Shown here: positions 9,401 through 20,357 of the stretch, one piece after another
Layout: the number at the start of each line of letters is the position of its first letter
Numbering within the stretch: position 1 is the stretch's first letter
NCBI RefSeq assembly: GCF_049306965.1
Contig: NC_133176.1
Location: forward strand, 43,104,001 to 43,168,000
Direction: 5' to 3'
Length of the DNA stretch: 64,000 nucleotides
Source of the DNA: Danio rerio
Taxonomy: Eukaryota > Chordata > Actinopteri > Cypriniformes > Danionidae
Position numbers and translations under genes: made by a program
The notes under the pieces: generated by a model
Database searches by the model: none
What the model was told of the DNA's origin: nothing
Seen by the model: only the letters and a program-made list of their open reading frames with translations

Positions 9401-11864
9401 GAAGTCTGTGTGACACCCTATTTACAAAAAAAAGTGTAATACACACTACAAATCAAAAGTTTGTAATTATTCAAAAAGATTTATAATTTATGGCTCAATA
9501 CTTTGAATTTTAGGGGAATTTAAAGCCATTCTGGCTATCTTTATCCAAATGTATGTTAAAATGTTAAATTATGGGTTGCACTTTCAGTTTAGGAAACTAA
9601 TATTCAAACAAATATTTTAAATAATTATGTTGTTTTACAAATGATTCTATCAGGTCACACTGATGACTGAAATAACGATAATGAAAATTCTGCTTTGCCT
9701 CTAAAGAAATAAATGACATTTTGGAATTAGGACTTCCAAGCAATCAAGCAATTGCTGATAAGAGAAGAGTGCGACATAGCAGAAAAACAGTGGAGCTTTT
9801 ATTATGCCACAGTCAACCTCTTCCTTTTTTCCCCCAAATTGTGATCATGTGAAGCAGCACAGCAGTTTTATCATACTAAATAAATTTTAGGCTTCTGTTA
9901 TACTGCTGCTCTGATTAGTCTAATAAAATATGCGACATAAAACAAGGACCGTCATTTTCAGTTTTCTATAAAAGCAAAACATAAATCAAGGGTATATGTA
10001 CAGTGGCCGAGAGAGCTCAATGTGCTGCAATTTAAGTAAACACGCGCAATTACAAAACTCGCAAGCAAATTTAGTAAAGATCCTTATCCATTTGACAGCT
10101 GTGCTGCGAATTCTCCCAACGCAAACATAAAAAAAAATAAATAAATAAAAAACGCACTGCTTTTTTAACACAAAAAAAATAATAAAACAGCTGCATTCTC
10201 ACAACGCAAACAGTTTAAGAAAACGCACTGCATTTTTTACAACCCAAACAATTTACGAAAACGCACTGAATTCTCAAAACGTAAACAATTTACGAAAATG
10301 CACTGCATTGACACACTCAAACAATTTACAAAAACGCACTGCATTTTGTCACTCAGTTTACGAAAATGCACTGCATTTTCTCACAATGCAAACAATTTAC
10401 GAAAATGCACTGCATTTTGTCACACACAATTTAAATAACGCACTGCATTTTGTCATACTCGTTTTCAAAAATGCACTGCATTTTTTACAATAAAACAATT
10501 TATACGAAAACGCACTGCATTTTGTCACACTCAAACAATTTACGAAAACGCACTGATTTTGCTCACAACACAAAAAACTTGACTCAACGAAAATGTTTCA
10601 AGGTGACCCAAAAACTGTGTCGTAAAAGGTTTGCGTTGTGTGAAAATGCAGCGTATTTTATTATTTGTTTGCGTTGTGCGAAAATGCAGCACGTGTGCTG
10701 TCAAACCGATGAAGATCTTTTCTCAATTTGCTGCCGTTTTTTGTAATAGCTATTTTTTTGTTTTTTGTAGTTTCTTAAATTGCAGCACGTTCAGCTCTCT
10801 TTGCCACCAAATGTATGACATAATTAGCATGGCAACACTGGACACGGTTGTGTCAAGTTAAAACTGCTCACTTCTCTCAATTTCTACTTAACATTTGAGA
10901 TAAAGCAAGTACACAAGTTAGCAAAAAAACACTTTTACTGGGTTTTGGATATTTTAATTACAAGAACACTTACATTTAATCTTAACATAATATGAAACCA
11001 AAACATACACTGCCTCATTTATGCCCCAATGCCTATATAAATGTGTTAATTGTTCATAAAATTGTATTATAAAAATGTTAAACACAACATTACAGCAATT
11101 ATATTATATTCATTAAATAATGCAGCCACAGTGAGCCAAGGAGGCTTTTCCAAAAACATCTGAAAAACGTAGTTCAAAATTTTGACTGGTCGTGTCAAAA
11201 AGAACAGAAATGTACAGGTTTGAAATTAATCATTGTTCCAATACAGCAAATTGCAAAAAAACCCCAATGTCATCAAAACATGCCTGTACAAAGCCCATCG
11301 ATGGAGGACCGAAGTCACTAAATGCTGGTCTAAAGTTTGAAGAGGAGGCCAGTGATGGAGAAGAGCCACAAGATCCTGAAACCAGAGAACAAGATAAAGA
11401 CCAATCACAAATCAAGGAAATGTCAAAAGGCCAAATTCGACCAATGAAACGTTGCCACCCAGTGTGTTTGTGTGTGTAAGGAAGTGAGGAGAAACAGAGG
11501 CAAGACTGGGACACACAGATGTGATGGCACAACACTAACACTGGGGAAACAGTTATGGTTTTAAAAATAAACGCTGCAGGGCGCGGTTAGCAGCACGTTA
11601 AACCACATTTATGTAATGAGCAAGACAGATGGCCATGGCTCCTTTAACTCCTCCCCCTTTTATCCGTGCCTCTGACCTCTTTTACTGTAGGTTCACTGAC
11701 CCTTTCCTTGGGATTAAAACGGGGCGTTTAAAAAGATGATAGGCGTAAAATACCTCAAAATGAAAGAAGCACGTAAAAATGAATGAACAGAGAGCACAAT
11801 GAAACTCACCTGGAGGAGTGTGGTTGGAGCCGGTGGGTGCGGGGGCGATCGGCTTGTAACTCAT
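6455..11864 (-). CDS. cdk2ap2: cdk2ap2, CDK2-associated protein 2 (complete, 4 coding exons)
   Basis: CDK2AP2 (DOC-1R) is a small nuclear protein that binds CDK2 and is a subunit of the NuRD/Mi-2 chromatin complex. Coding exons on the minus strand are 11864-11810, 11375-11284, 9369-9249 and 6522-6455, totalling 336 nt (111 aa plus TAA). Exon 1 starts [10 protein letters not shown], which separates it from CDK2AP1 (MSYKPN). Exon 2 gives [17 protein letters not shown]. Exon 3 gives [13 protein letters not shown] and [19 protein letters not shown], and exon 4 [22 protein letters not shown]: the conserved C-terminal helical dimerisation domain. Phases join cleanly (1, 0, 1). The intron 2 donor appears to be GC, not GT (CAG|GCATGT at 11283). 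The protein is shorter than human (about 126 aa) because the low-complexity linker is reduced. The gene is convergent with aip. Confidence 0.95.
6903..7232. mobile_element. PIF/Harbinger-like MITE, TTA target site
   Basis: AGCTGCGGTCACAC at the left pairs with GTGTGACCACAGCT at the right (13 of 14). TTA flanks are at 6900-6902 and 7233-7235. It lies in cdk2ap2 intron 3. Confidence 0.75.
7597..9026 (-). mobile_element. Tc1-like transposon relic
   Basis: Terminal repeats CACTACCTGACA (left) and TGTCAGGTAGTG (right, followed by TA) bound the element. On the minus strand about 8390-8779 codes for the C-terminal half of a Tc1 transposase: [20 protein letters not shown] with the catalytic-core context, then [14 protein letters not shown] and [16 protein letters not shown]. 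The N-terminal HTH half is missing or unrecognisable, so it is dead. A SINE3 interrupts it. It lies within cdk2ap2 intron 3. Confidence 0.8.
7868..8350 (+). mobile_element. SINE3 (5S rRNA-derived SINE) nested in the Tc1 relic
   Basis: The head resembles the 3' half of 5S rRNA (GATGGGAGACCACATGGGAA, GTTGCTG). The body contains the conserved core (TTAGATGTTAAACTGAGGTC) and the LINE-like tail (AAGTGCTATATAAATGTAA). Tail borders are approximate because of local AATTAATATT repeats. Confidence 0.85.
10001..10813. mobile_element. TIR element with internal 38-bp minisatellite
   Basis: The left end AGTGGCCGAGAGAGCTCAA continues GTGCTGCAATTTAAG. The complement of the right end reads GGTGGCAAAGAGAGCTGAAC then GTGCTGCAATTTAAG. 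TA lies at both outer edges. Most of the interior (about 10100-10570) is an irregular array with unit ACGAAAACGCACTGCATTTT plus GTCACACTCAAACAATTT. Confidence 0.7.
10100..10570. repeat. Minisatellite, about 38-bp unit, roughly 12 copies
   Basis: The word AAACGCACTGCATTTT or AAATGCACTGCATTTT recurs every 35-45 bp. Spacer words CAATTTACG and CACACTCAAA recur too. Units differ by small indels. It creates spurious open frames (10308-10746). Confidence 0.8.
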
Positions 11865-12540
11865 ATTTACACCGCCGTCGACTGTAACCTCGCGTGATGA
11901 AAACTTTCTGCTTATCCCCCGAATGTAATCTCGTTGGGCTTTGGCGTCCGAAGCAGGAACGGCGTTGACCTAATGCGAACACAAAGAGCAGATGTATAGA
12001 TATGCATAGTGAGGTGAGACAAGATAAAGGCTAGCGGACAGCAATGACGGTCCCCTCTCAACTTAACCGGCTCGAAAACCGCGACTTGTCCATTTAAATC
12101 GCCCGCATTTGACAGACTTTTCACTATTTTGTGAAAATGTACACCACGTGCAGCGTTCATAGAGTTGTAAACATATAGTTTGTGGTTTAAAGACGGCAGG
12201 ATGCCTGTGGTGATTTATGAAAGGTACATTTAACAACCCACCTCTTCCGCAAACTCGCTCGACAGCGACACGCGCTAAATATCCAACAAGCCGACAAATG
12301 AAACCGACAACAACAACCGGGAACACTTCACGACTCGCTGAACGGTTAAATGTGGTTTCTGTTCGCCGGTTTGTAGTTGTTCGGGGAGGTAAATATGAAT
12401 ATTAACGCACGGGAATAGTTTCTGTGCGCGGAGGTGTCGGTTCTTCTCCTCTCTTCCTGCGCGTGCTAGCCTGCTATGTTATTTTCCCATGATACTCGGC
12501 AAAAAGAGTGACTGCGTCATCAGGCACGCGCCTCTGCCGC
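11820..12540 (-). promoter_or_regulatory. cdk2ap2: cdk2ap2 promoter / CpG-rich 5' region
   Basis: The region is locally rich in CpG compared with its AT-rich surroundings. It covers the ATG exon and about 600 bp upstream. On the minus strand a candidate acceptor (CGCATTAG, ending near 11970) suggests a 5' UTR exon joined to an upstream non-coding first exon around 12.2-12.4 kb. I see no clear TATA box. The exact start site is not readable from sequence alone. Confidence 0.5.
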
Positions 12541-13179
12541 CTCTCTCTCCCCTTCTCCCTCTCTTTTCCACAATGAAGATTTCATTCTGGATTTTTCTTG
12601 TTTGTAGAAAGTGGAAAACAGTGAGTTGGTAATATAAGCGTGTGGAATGTTGATAGTCGAAGGCGTTTATTATTATTATTATGATTATGATTATTAGATA
12701 ATATTATTTTGTAATTGATGAAATAGAGCCAGCTAGAGCAAACTATGCATTATTGTATGCCTGTTTGGAAGTCTTTAATGCCAAAGTGATACATTAAACA
12801 CACATTTTGCAGTCTACAATTTTTTTTATTATTTATTTTGTAAATGCGTATTTTTTATATATATTGCATTTTATCATGTATGGCCAATATAACTGTAGTA
12901 CTTCACAATCATGTGAAGGTCTCTCCACACCACCACCACACCAGGGTTGTCACTAGATCGCACACGGCTTTGGCAGAAGCTAGCGAGAATGATTTATATT
13001 ATTTATTTTTACATTTCCCATTGTATTTTGTTATTGTCTACCCGCACCCCAATCCTACACCCAATCTTACTGACCCAACAGTACAAAAATGTACTGTTGA
13101 AAAATATTAATTTATTAAAAACATTAATTATTGTTATAGAATCACAAAAAAATGCTGCTATATTTATGTGCATATCTCA
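12541..13179. other. Intergenic, nothing recognised
   Basis: AT-rich sequence with a (TTA)n-like stretch at 12669-12715. Open frames here look random. Confidence 0.4.
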
Positions 13180-13465
13180 CTTCCGGCCGGCCACGTACCT
13201 AGACTGTACGCCACAACAGACACAGGACTACAGCGTCACTGGGCTCACCACACCCCAGCTATTGGTGGAGTGGCGAGACAGTGATAGACCCAATTCGGTG
13301 GATGGGGATGATTGGGAGGCCATGATGGGTAAGGGCTAATTGAGAGAATTTTGGCGATTACCCTGGGATTAAACCCCTACTCTTTTATGAAAAGTTTCAT
13401 TAACCAAAGAGAGTCAGGACCTCAGTTTAACATCTGAAAGACGGCACTCACTGACAGTTGTGTCT

Positions 13466-14612
13466 TAGAGCTGTAATTGGGCCATAAAAATTAGGCTCGA
13501 CAGGGCCCAAGCCCAACAGAATTCGGCGTGAGCCCGACAGGGACATTTTGATTGACAGCTTTTTAAAAGGCCAAACCCGTTTACAGCCTGACATTATTCA
13601 AATGTGCACAGGCACACAGCTCGTTTGCCTTTTTTTCAAGAATGAGTCATTTATATGTTTCAACATAATTTATTCGTAACAAACGTAGGCTATAGGCCAC
13701 TTGGAAGTTGGAACAAAGAAATAAAATAAGTCCTCTGTAACATCGTAACATCTCGGCGCTCTACACTCTCAGAAATAAAGGTACGCAAGCTGTCACTGGG
13801 GTGTGGTGCCTTTTCAAAAGGTACACATTTGAACTTGAAAGGTCCTTATTGGTACCTCATAGGTATATATTAGTACCTACTTGTACTTTTTTGGTACTAA
13901 TATGGACCTTTTAGGTACAAATTCTTACCTTTTGTAAAGGTACCAGCCCCCAGTGACAGCTTCTACCTTCATTTCTGAGAGTGTAAAAGCCTAGCTACAT
14001 TCACCTAGCCTTTAAATTGGCCAACACACCCATGAAAAGAAGTCTTTCTTAACAAATTAAATTAAAATGAATTGTAAATTATGACGGGTATTTGGCAATA
14101 ACAAAATTTAGATAAAGGCTCTGAGGGATTTGTTTCGCCACTTCTCTTCACAATCTGGCCTTAAGGCGACGGTGAAGCAGAATATTAAAAGAATAGCCTA
14201 ATGCCAACATTAGTCTGTATACTCTGTCCACATTATGATTTTATGGTTTAATTAATATTTATTTATCATTTAAAAACCCTTTACTCACCAAGATTAGGCT
14301 ACGTGTTTTTGTGGAGGAACATTATTGAATCCACTGTAAATTGCTTTAGCGCAGTCCTGTGCTCAGGATGGTGCATCCAGCGGCACCGAACACCCTTTCA
14401 CTGCTGCTGCTACAGGCCTAGATGCATAGGTCTGATCTGGCTAATTTTGGGTAGGATTGTTTGTTCATCTTCTACCAGCCAGGAACATCCATTTAATTTC
14501 CCATTACAGCGGTTTCAATGTAGCGAGTGACCTCGTCTTTTTACCTGTCAGCTTGATGTTTAGCGCTTTACCGCCGGGTCCTGTCAGGTTCGGGCAAAGA
14601 TCTTTAGCTTTA
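13466..14612. mobile_element. hAT-like element inserted into SINE3
   Basis: Bounded by TTGTGTCT (13458-13465) and TTGTGTCC (14613-14620), an 8-bp duplication with one mismatch that also restores SINE3 continuity. Ends TAGAGCTGTAATTGGGCC and ...GATCTTTAGCTTTA are roughly inverted. Contains the MITE at 13764-13983. No transposase is readable. Confidence 0.7.
13764..13983. mobile_element. TA-flanked MITE nested in the hAT-like element
   Basis: Terminal repeats CACTCTCAGAAATAAAGGTA and its inverse (TACCTTCATTTCTGAGAGTG), TA on both sides. The interior is a loose palindrome of GGTAC words. 220 bp, non-coding. Confidence 0.8.
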
Positions 14613-15362
14613 TTGTGTCCCCTTCACTTTACTGGGGCATTAGGACTTACACAGTCTGCAGGTTGAGCACCCCTGCTGGCCTCACTAAAACCACTTAGTT
14701 CCAACAGCAACCCATTTGGTCTCCCACTGACCAGGCTCAGCTCTGCTTATCTTCAGTGAGTAACCAGTCTTGGGCTGCAGGGTGCTTTAGTATAATGTGT
14801 CCATTATTTTTAAACAATATAGATGTCTACTGACCACTCTGACATCTGACTGAAAGAAAATGTCAGTTAATCAGGATGCATTAGCTGGATCCTCTGGCTT
14901 GTTATGTGCATAGTGAGATGGATAATCTGCTTACGAATACTAGATCTGCCAAAGTGAGATCAGTAATTTGGTTGAAAACCAACCGCTCAGACAGCCAACT
15001 ATTTATTTATTCATTAACTCTTGTGCACTGTTCAAATTTACTACTCACAAAACACACAAAATGACCTATTTTCAATATAAAAAGTAGTTGTGGATTTTTT
15101 TTACAGTCTTAGACATGTGAATGATTAGTAACAACACTGGCTTTGATGCATTGTTAGATTTAAAGTTTTTCCCTAATTTATTGTTGATGGCTGTTTTTGG
15201 CCCATTGACTTCCTTTATAAGCACATTTGATGGTGCATATATGTTTGTTTTTATTTACTCCATGTAGTTCGGAGAGCTGAGATGTATATTTTGATTTTCT
15301 TAGACACATCAATGTAACACTTTCACAAACTCACAGACACACTTTAGTTTGCTTTTATACTG

Positions 15363-15460
15363 CATATAGGCGGTTCATTCAGCTGTGGCGACCCCAGATT
15401 AATAGAGGAACTAAGCCGAATAGAAAATGAATGAATGAATAAATACTCCATATAAAATCC
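15363..15460 (+). mobile_element. DANA/HE1 SINE, 3' tail only
   Basis: GGCGGTTCATTCAGCTGTGG, CGACCCCAGATTAATA and ACTAAGCCGAA followed by the (GAAT)n tail are the conserved 3' end of DANA. Confidence 0.8.
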
Positions 15461-16710
15461 AGAAACTAAACTTTTTTCACAGGTGTATCTAAAGGCTTAA
15501 TGGTACCAACTTATGATCAACAGTAAAAATTGCAAAACTTACCTCCTCTCAACAGGGAAAATCAAAAATGCATATGTATATTGTGTAATGGTTTTGTAAT
15601 GAAAAAAAATGTGGTTATAATGGAAGCCAATGAGGCAAAAACAGCCCCACGGTTGTTTCAACTGTCCAAGATTGTGATAAAAGGTTAAAAAAAATCCAAT
15701 CCACAATTACTTATTGTATTATTGAAAATATGTAATCATTTGTGTGTTTTTTTTCACCAAATCAATGACATCATTTATGAATTTGCCATTTAAGGAGTTA
15801 AAATCCTGTAGATTTCTTAACAACTTAGTAATTTTGATCTGGACTGAGGTTGATTAACAGATTTGTGCAAATAAATTTTTAAAAAAGGTTTATCTGATGC
15901 ATTTTACAGCAGTTTATTTCAGTGGATGTTTTCATCTCTAACATAACCACACGGTAGTACATTTGCTCAGAGTGTATCATTAAGTAAAAAAAAAATTAAA
16001 TCCAAAGCATTTTCTTAATATATGTGTCAAAATAAGATTTGTCATTAAAATCATTCTGCTAGCTGAAACACTGAAAAAGTTATGGCCAAATTAAGACTCA
16101 AAATGACCCCAGAGTGGATAAAAACCTCCCTAACAGTACATAAGAGTTAAATAGACAAACATGTATAAATGTTTTATACTCCTTTAGTTTTCACATCAGA
16201 ATTTGTCATAGTGTGATTTTTTATGAGTGTGGTATTATTAATATTCTTGAATGAATTATAGCTGAAGCAGATAATGAAAATTATTTCTTATTTGATTCCA
16301 GCCAAGGGGCCCAACAATCCTAAAATGCACTCTCTATCCTTTTATTTATTTTCTATTTATTTATACTGGTGATTTTCTGTCTCTCCTTTCTACATTTATC
16401 GTAATAAAATCTCTCATTTCCCTTTTTTTTTTTTGCTTTGGCTGCGGGACCACTTCATTATTGATAGTAGGGGACAAATTTGCGTAGATGTAATAATTAA
16501 AGTTGAAATTTTATTTGTTAGATGCTTATCATACAAAATATAATGAAATGAAAATATATGGGAAAATGATGATATATACTGTATAACGGTATCATTTATA
16601 CTATAGGCATTTATTGGGGGCCCCCAGATTTCCTGGTGGCCGCTTACCTCGCTTATTGGTTAAATCCGCCCCTGCTTGCTGCTCTATTTACTATTACACT
16701 GGATAGCAAT

Positions 16711-17056
16711 TGGAGGTCACGGTGGCGCAGTGGGAAGCATGATCACCTCACAGGAAGAAGGTCGCTGGTTCGAGCCCCGGCTGGGTCAGTTGGCATTTCT
16801 GGAATTTCCCCATGTTCGTGTTGGTTTCCTCCTCCAGGTGCTCCGCTTTCCACCACAGTCCAACGACATGCTCTATAGGTGAACTGAATAAACTAAATTG
16901 GTTGTAGTGTATGTGAGTGTATGGGTGTTGCCCAGTGATGGGTTGCAGCTGGTAGGGCATCCGCTGCATAAAACATATGCTGGATAAGTTGGCGGTTCAT
17001 TCCGTTGCAACAACCCCTGATTAATAAAGGCACTAAGCCGAAAAGAAAGAAGGCAA
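16711..17056 (+). mobile_element. DANA/HE1 tRNA-derived SINE, near full length
   Basis: The tRNA-like head (GGTCACGGTGGCGCAGTGGG, B box GGTTCGAGCCCC), the middle cassette (GTCAGTTGGCATTTCTG) and the tail (CTAAGCCGAAAAGAAAG) are in order. Confidence 0.9.
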
Positions 17057-19354
17057 TTTTGTTGGTACTCCACCTGTACTTTGATATTTTATTTGCACAA
17101 AACTTTTTTGTAACAAATTGTACTTGCATTAAATATATTTTCTTTTTGTAAAATACATTTTATTTGTCACAGACACAACAATTGGAAGCCTTGTGTTTGA
17201 CCGTCATATGATCTTTAAGGCTTACAATGTGTTTTAAGCATGTGTTGTAACTTTTAAAGCTTTACAAATGATTTCCCCAGTACTCATGTGCAATCTCAGT
17301 TTAAAGCCTGAAATAAGGTGCTGACTGGTTTCTGGATTTCCTCAGCCTTCATTTTTGGGCAAAGTAGAGTTTTCGATTAGTCTTTCTGATGAGGTTGTCT
17401 GTATTGATTCGCCTGCAGGTTTACCTAGGAATTTGCAGTCTAAATTGGTCATTTGCCATCTATTGAGGCACTGTGAGTTTTGTCTGCATCAAAATAAGTT
17501 GAGAACCACTGATATATAATGCATAGTAAAAGTGTCTGACTGTTGCAGCGTAGACCAATCAGCACCTCCCTGCACACATATAGACAAAGCACTTACATGC
17601 TGAAATCAGATCTGCTTCTAAATGATTCATGCACGGAGTCCATTATATGCAGTCATATATTGATGTTTATTATTGGTAGCCAGAATTATTGCTGTACTTA
17701 TGCATCATCTAGTATAATCTTAGAGAAATGAAGGACGCTCATTCATCTTAATGTAATACATGTTGGTGTAGATTGATACTTGAACACATAAGGCAGTGAA
17801 TAGCTGAGTCATTATCAGATGCAGGATTCCACTTTACACACTTGTTTTGGTTTGGTTGGCAGGATATTATGTGCACTGTCAGACTTCCTCCACAAATGCA
17901 GATAAAGCATTACTGATAGGACAATTAACTTATTAAGATCTTCTCTGTCAATGAAAAAGTTTACACTGAGGTTTATTAAGGGTAAAAATGTCAGCGTAAA
18001 AACCTCCCAATATAATAGCATAATTTTTGCATTTTTTATACTTTAGTTGACTTTTGTTTTATCACCAGTATCCTGATAATTTTTTTAAACTCTTGAAATT
18101 AAAGTTTATTACATATTGCTATACTGTTTTTATAATTTATTTAAAAAAATCCATATACTTACTAGATTTTATTTGGATAATTAAAATCTTTAATGAGAAA
18201 TATAATTAATTTGAGGCATTCTATTAATATAATTATATTCTAATAACATAATTTCAGTTCATTTGTCCTGCCGTGTTCATCAGAAGAAAACAGAATGAGT
18301 TGTTTTACTCCGCAAGACAAACATGAAAAAATGTGCCAATATTTTAAATGGTTTGAAGTATTTCCACCATGTAATGCTTTATATGTATGATTTTTATAAT
18401 AATTATTATTTGCTTATTAGTTTACCCTAAGATTAAAATGTGATTTTGTTATTAGAGATCATGTGATGATGAAAATGTGTGTAAATGGACAAACCAGCAG
18501 GCTGAGGACATTTTAAAACATCTGAAATGTTGTTTTGGTCATTCTAAAACGCCTAGCCTTAATGATGCAAGCTAAGATTGCATTTCTCAGCGATGCAATG
18601 TCAGACACAATGCACTCAATGGAGCTAGTGATGTCACTGTGAGGGGTAGGGTTAGGGTTAGGTGATCCCATTAAAAAGCATCGGATGCAGCTCAGATTGC
18701 ACTGCACCGAGTCTGCAGCCAGACCCCACTCGTTTCAGTAGTAGTGTTATTATTTTGTTGTTATTTTATCAATTGCCTCCAGAACTGTCAAGAGCATCTG
18801 TGCTCTGCATCTTACACAAGTCATTTAATAAATAAAGAAAAGATTGACGCAGCTTCACCTACTGCAGCAAACTATAGGGGATATTAGGCACTGTTGATAT
18901 TAGGCACCAGTTTACCAGGAAGTGACGATTTTGTTCTCTTTGACTTGTTGGATGGAAACGCTGCTATATTCCTGTCTTTTATATGACACTTCAGTCTATG
19001 TGATTTAAGTGAGTAATCTCAAGAAGCTGGAAGGGCATATTTTTATGCTATGCAAAAGACCTTGAATGTCTCAGGACCGTTTCTGTCTATGGAGGATCAG
19101 ACAGCTCTCAGGTTTCATCTAAAATATCTTCATTTGTGTTTTGAAGAAGAACAAATGTGTCAAGGGTTTGGTAGATGAGAATGAATAATTAATAATAGAA
19201 TTTTCTCTCTTTTTTGGTGAACTAATCGTTTAAATAGGACAGAAATTAAATATTGTGGATAAGTTCGAATGGGGAAATTTGTTTATCCTGAAGTAAACAT
19301 TTTAGTACTAAATGCAAAATAGATATATGAATGAGGATGAAATGACTATTGATT

Positions 19355-19357
<3 letters not shown>

Positions 19358-19405
<48 letters not shown>
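19358..19405. repeat. (TA)n microsatellite
   Basis: About 24 uninterrupted TA dinucleotides. Confidence 0.95.
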
Positions 19406-19408
<3 letters not shown>

Positions 19409-20357
19409 TATGTTCATTGGATTTTTACAATAATACTGACAGAAATATCTTCAAAAGACACGCAGAGAAAAATACACAAAACAATGAATTTATTATATAT
19501 AAAACCTAATATATTTGACTACCCTTAATAAATCCGATGAGAAAAAGGGCTAAAAACACTGCTTATTTTTCAGATAATAATACAGTTAAAATATTGCTTT
19601 TAGCGAGATAGAGCAAAGACTAGGTTCCAAATCATACAAATATGGAGTCCAAACTGAAAAAACGTTCTGTTTGTGTGTAAAAAATGGTTAAGATATACCA
19701 GGGGAATTAACTCAAAAATGATCTTGTGCCAACCATTAAGTGATGGAGATTTATTACTAATCTAATTAAGTAAAATAATTTTCTAGCAGTAAAGGTTATA
19801 ATACAAGTTCTTAATAGCTGATGAAAAACTGCGTCCATTAGGTATACCCAAAAAATATACATGTTAAAGACCTTTTCCATTTGACCATTTCCCCTTGCAC
19901 CAAAACCTTTGCAGTGTTACATGGCCATTAATCAGTATACATTTTAAACACAAAGGCGAATTAGAGTAGTTAAAAAGATGTAGGAGAGATGTGGAGGATA
20001 TGTATTATTTTGGCTATTGGGTTTTAAATAAACATAAAATTCTATTCTAAATCATATGTTGTTTGCATTAACAGTCAAAATCCATTTTTAAAAAGGTCAT
20101 GGCTTAAAGAAAAAAAAAGATGGGATGAAACCAAGTAATTTAAATAATGAGCCAATTAAAAACATCTTAAGGCAAGTAAACACATACATGTATAGGTGGT
20201 GTGATCTGACAGCTGTGTTATGAGGCCTCCTGTAATGGGACAGTCGAGCACTGACCGCATCACAGAGCAGCTGATTCTCAAGTCAGTCCTTGATGCTGCA
20301 TTTCAGTGCGCTGCGCGGGACAGAGGAGAGAAGCGCTTTACACTCCGCTTTAAAGCC

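Larger units (their letters stand above)
9370..11283 (-). other. cdk2ap2: cdk2ap2 intron 2 (candidate GC-AG intron)
   Basis: The intron between exon 2 and exon 3 starts with GCATGT after CAG and ends TTTTGTAG. Most of it is a TIR element with an internal minisatellite (10001-10813). The remainder is AT-rich with nothing recognised. Confidence 0.6.
13180..14780 (-). mobile_element. SINE3, antisense, split by a hAT-like insertion
   Basis: 13180-13465 matches, in reverse complement, the tail and core of SINE3 (GACCTCAGTTTAACATCTGA). 14613-about 14780 matches the middle and 5S-like head (CCCCTTCACTTTACTGGGGC, then CTGCAGGTTGAGCACCCCTG). Together they make one SINE3 copy interrupted at 13466-14612. 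Confidence 0.75.
14781..20357. other. Intergenic region left of lgi2
   Basis: No gene seen. It contains a DANA tail (15363-15460), a DANA copy (16711-17056), a TAGGGT triplet near 18644, a (TA)n run at 19358-19405 and otherwise AT-rich unique-looking DNA. 16290-16690 looks like worn repeat sequence that I cannot classify. lgi2 5' regulatory DNA must lie near the right end, but no motif stands out. Confidence 0.4.

Noticed and set aside
10308-10746. ORFs with repeated NALHF motifs
   Set aside because: They are translations of the 38-bp minisatellite.
20220-20357. Upstream in-frame ATG for lgi2 (MRPPVMGQSS)
   Set aside because: The signal peptide starts properly at 20358 with a strong Kozak context and yields the exact family length. 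The upstream part would bury the signal peptide.
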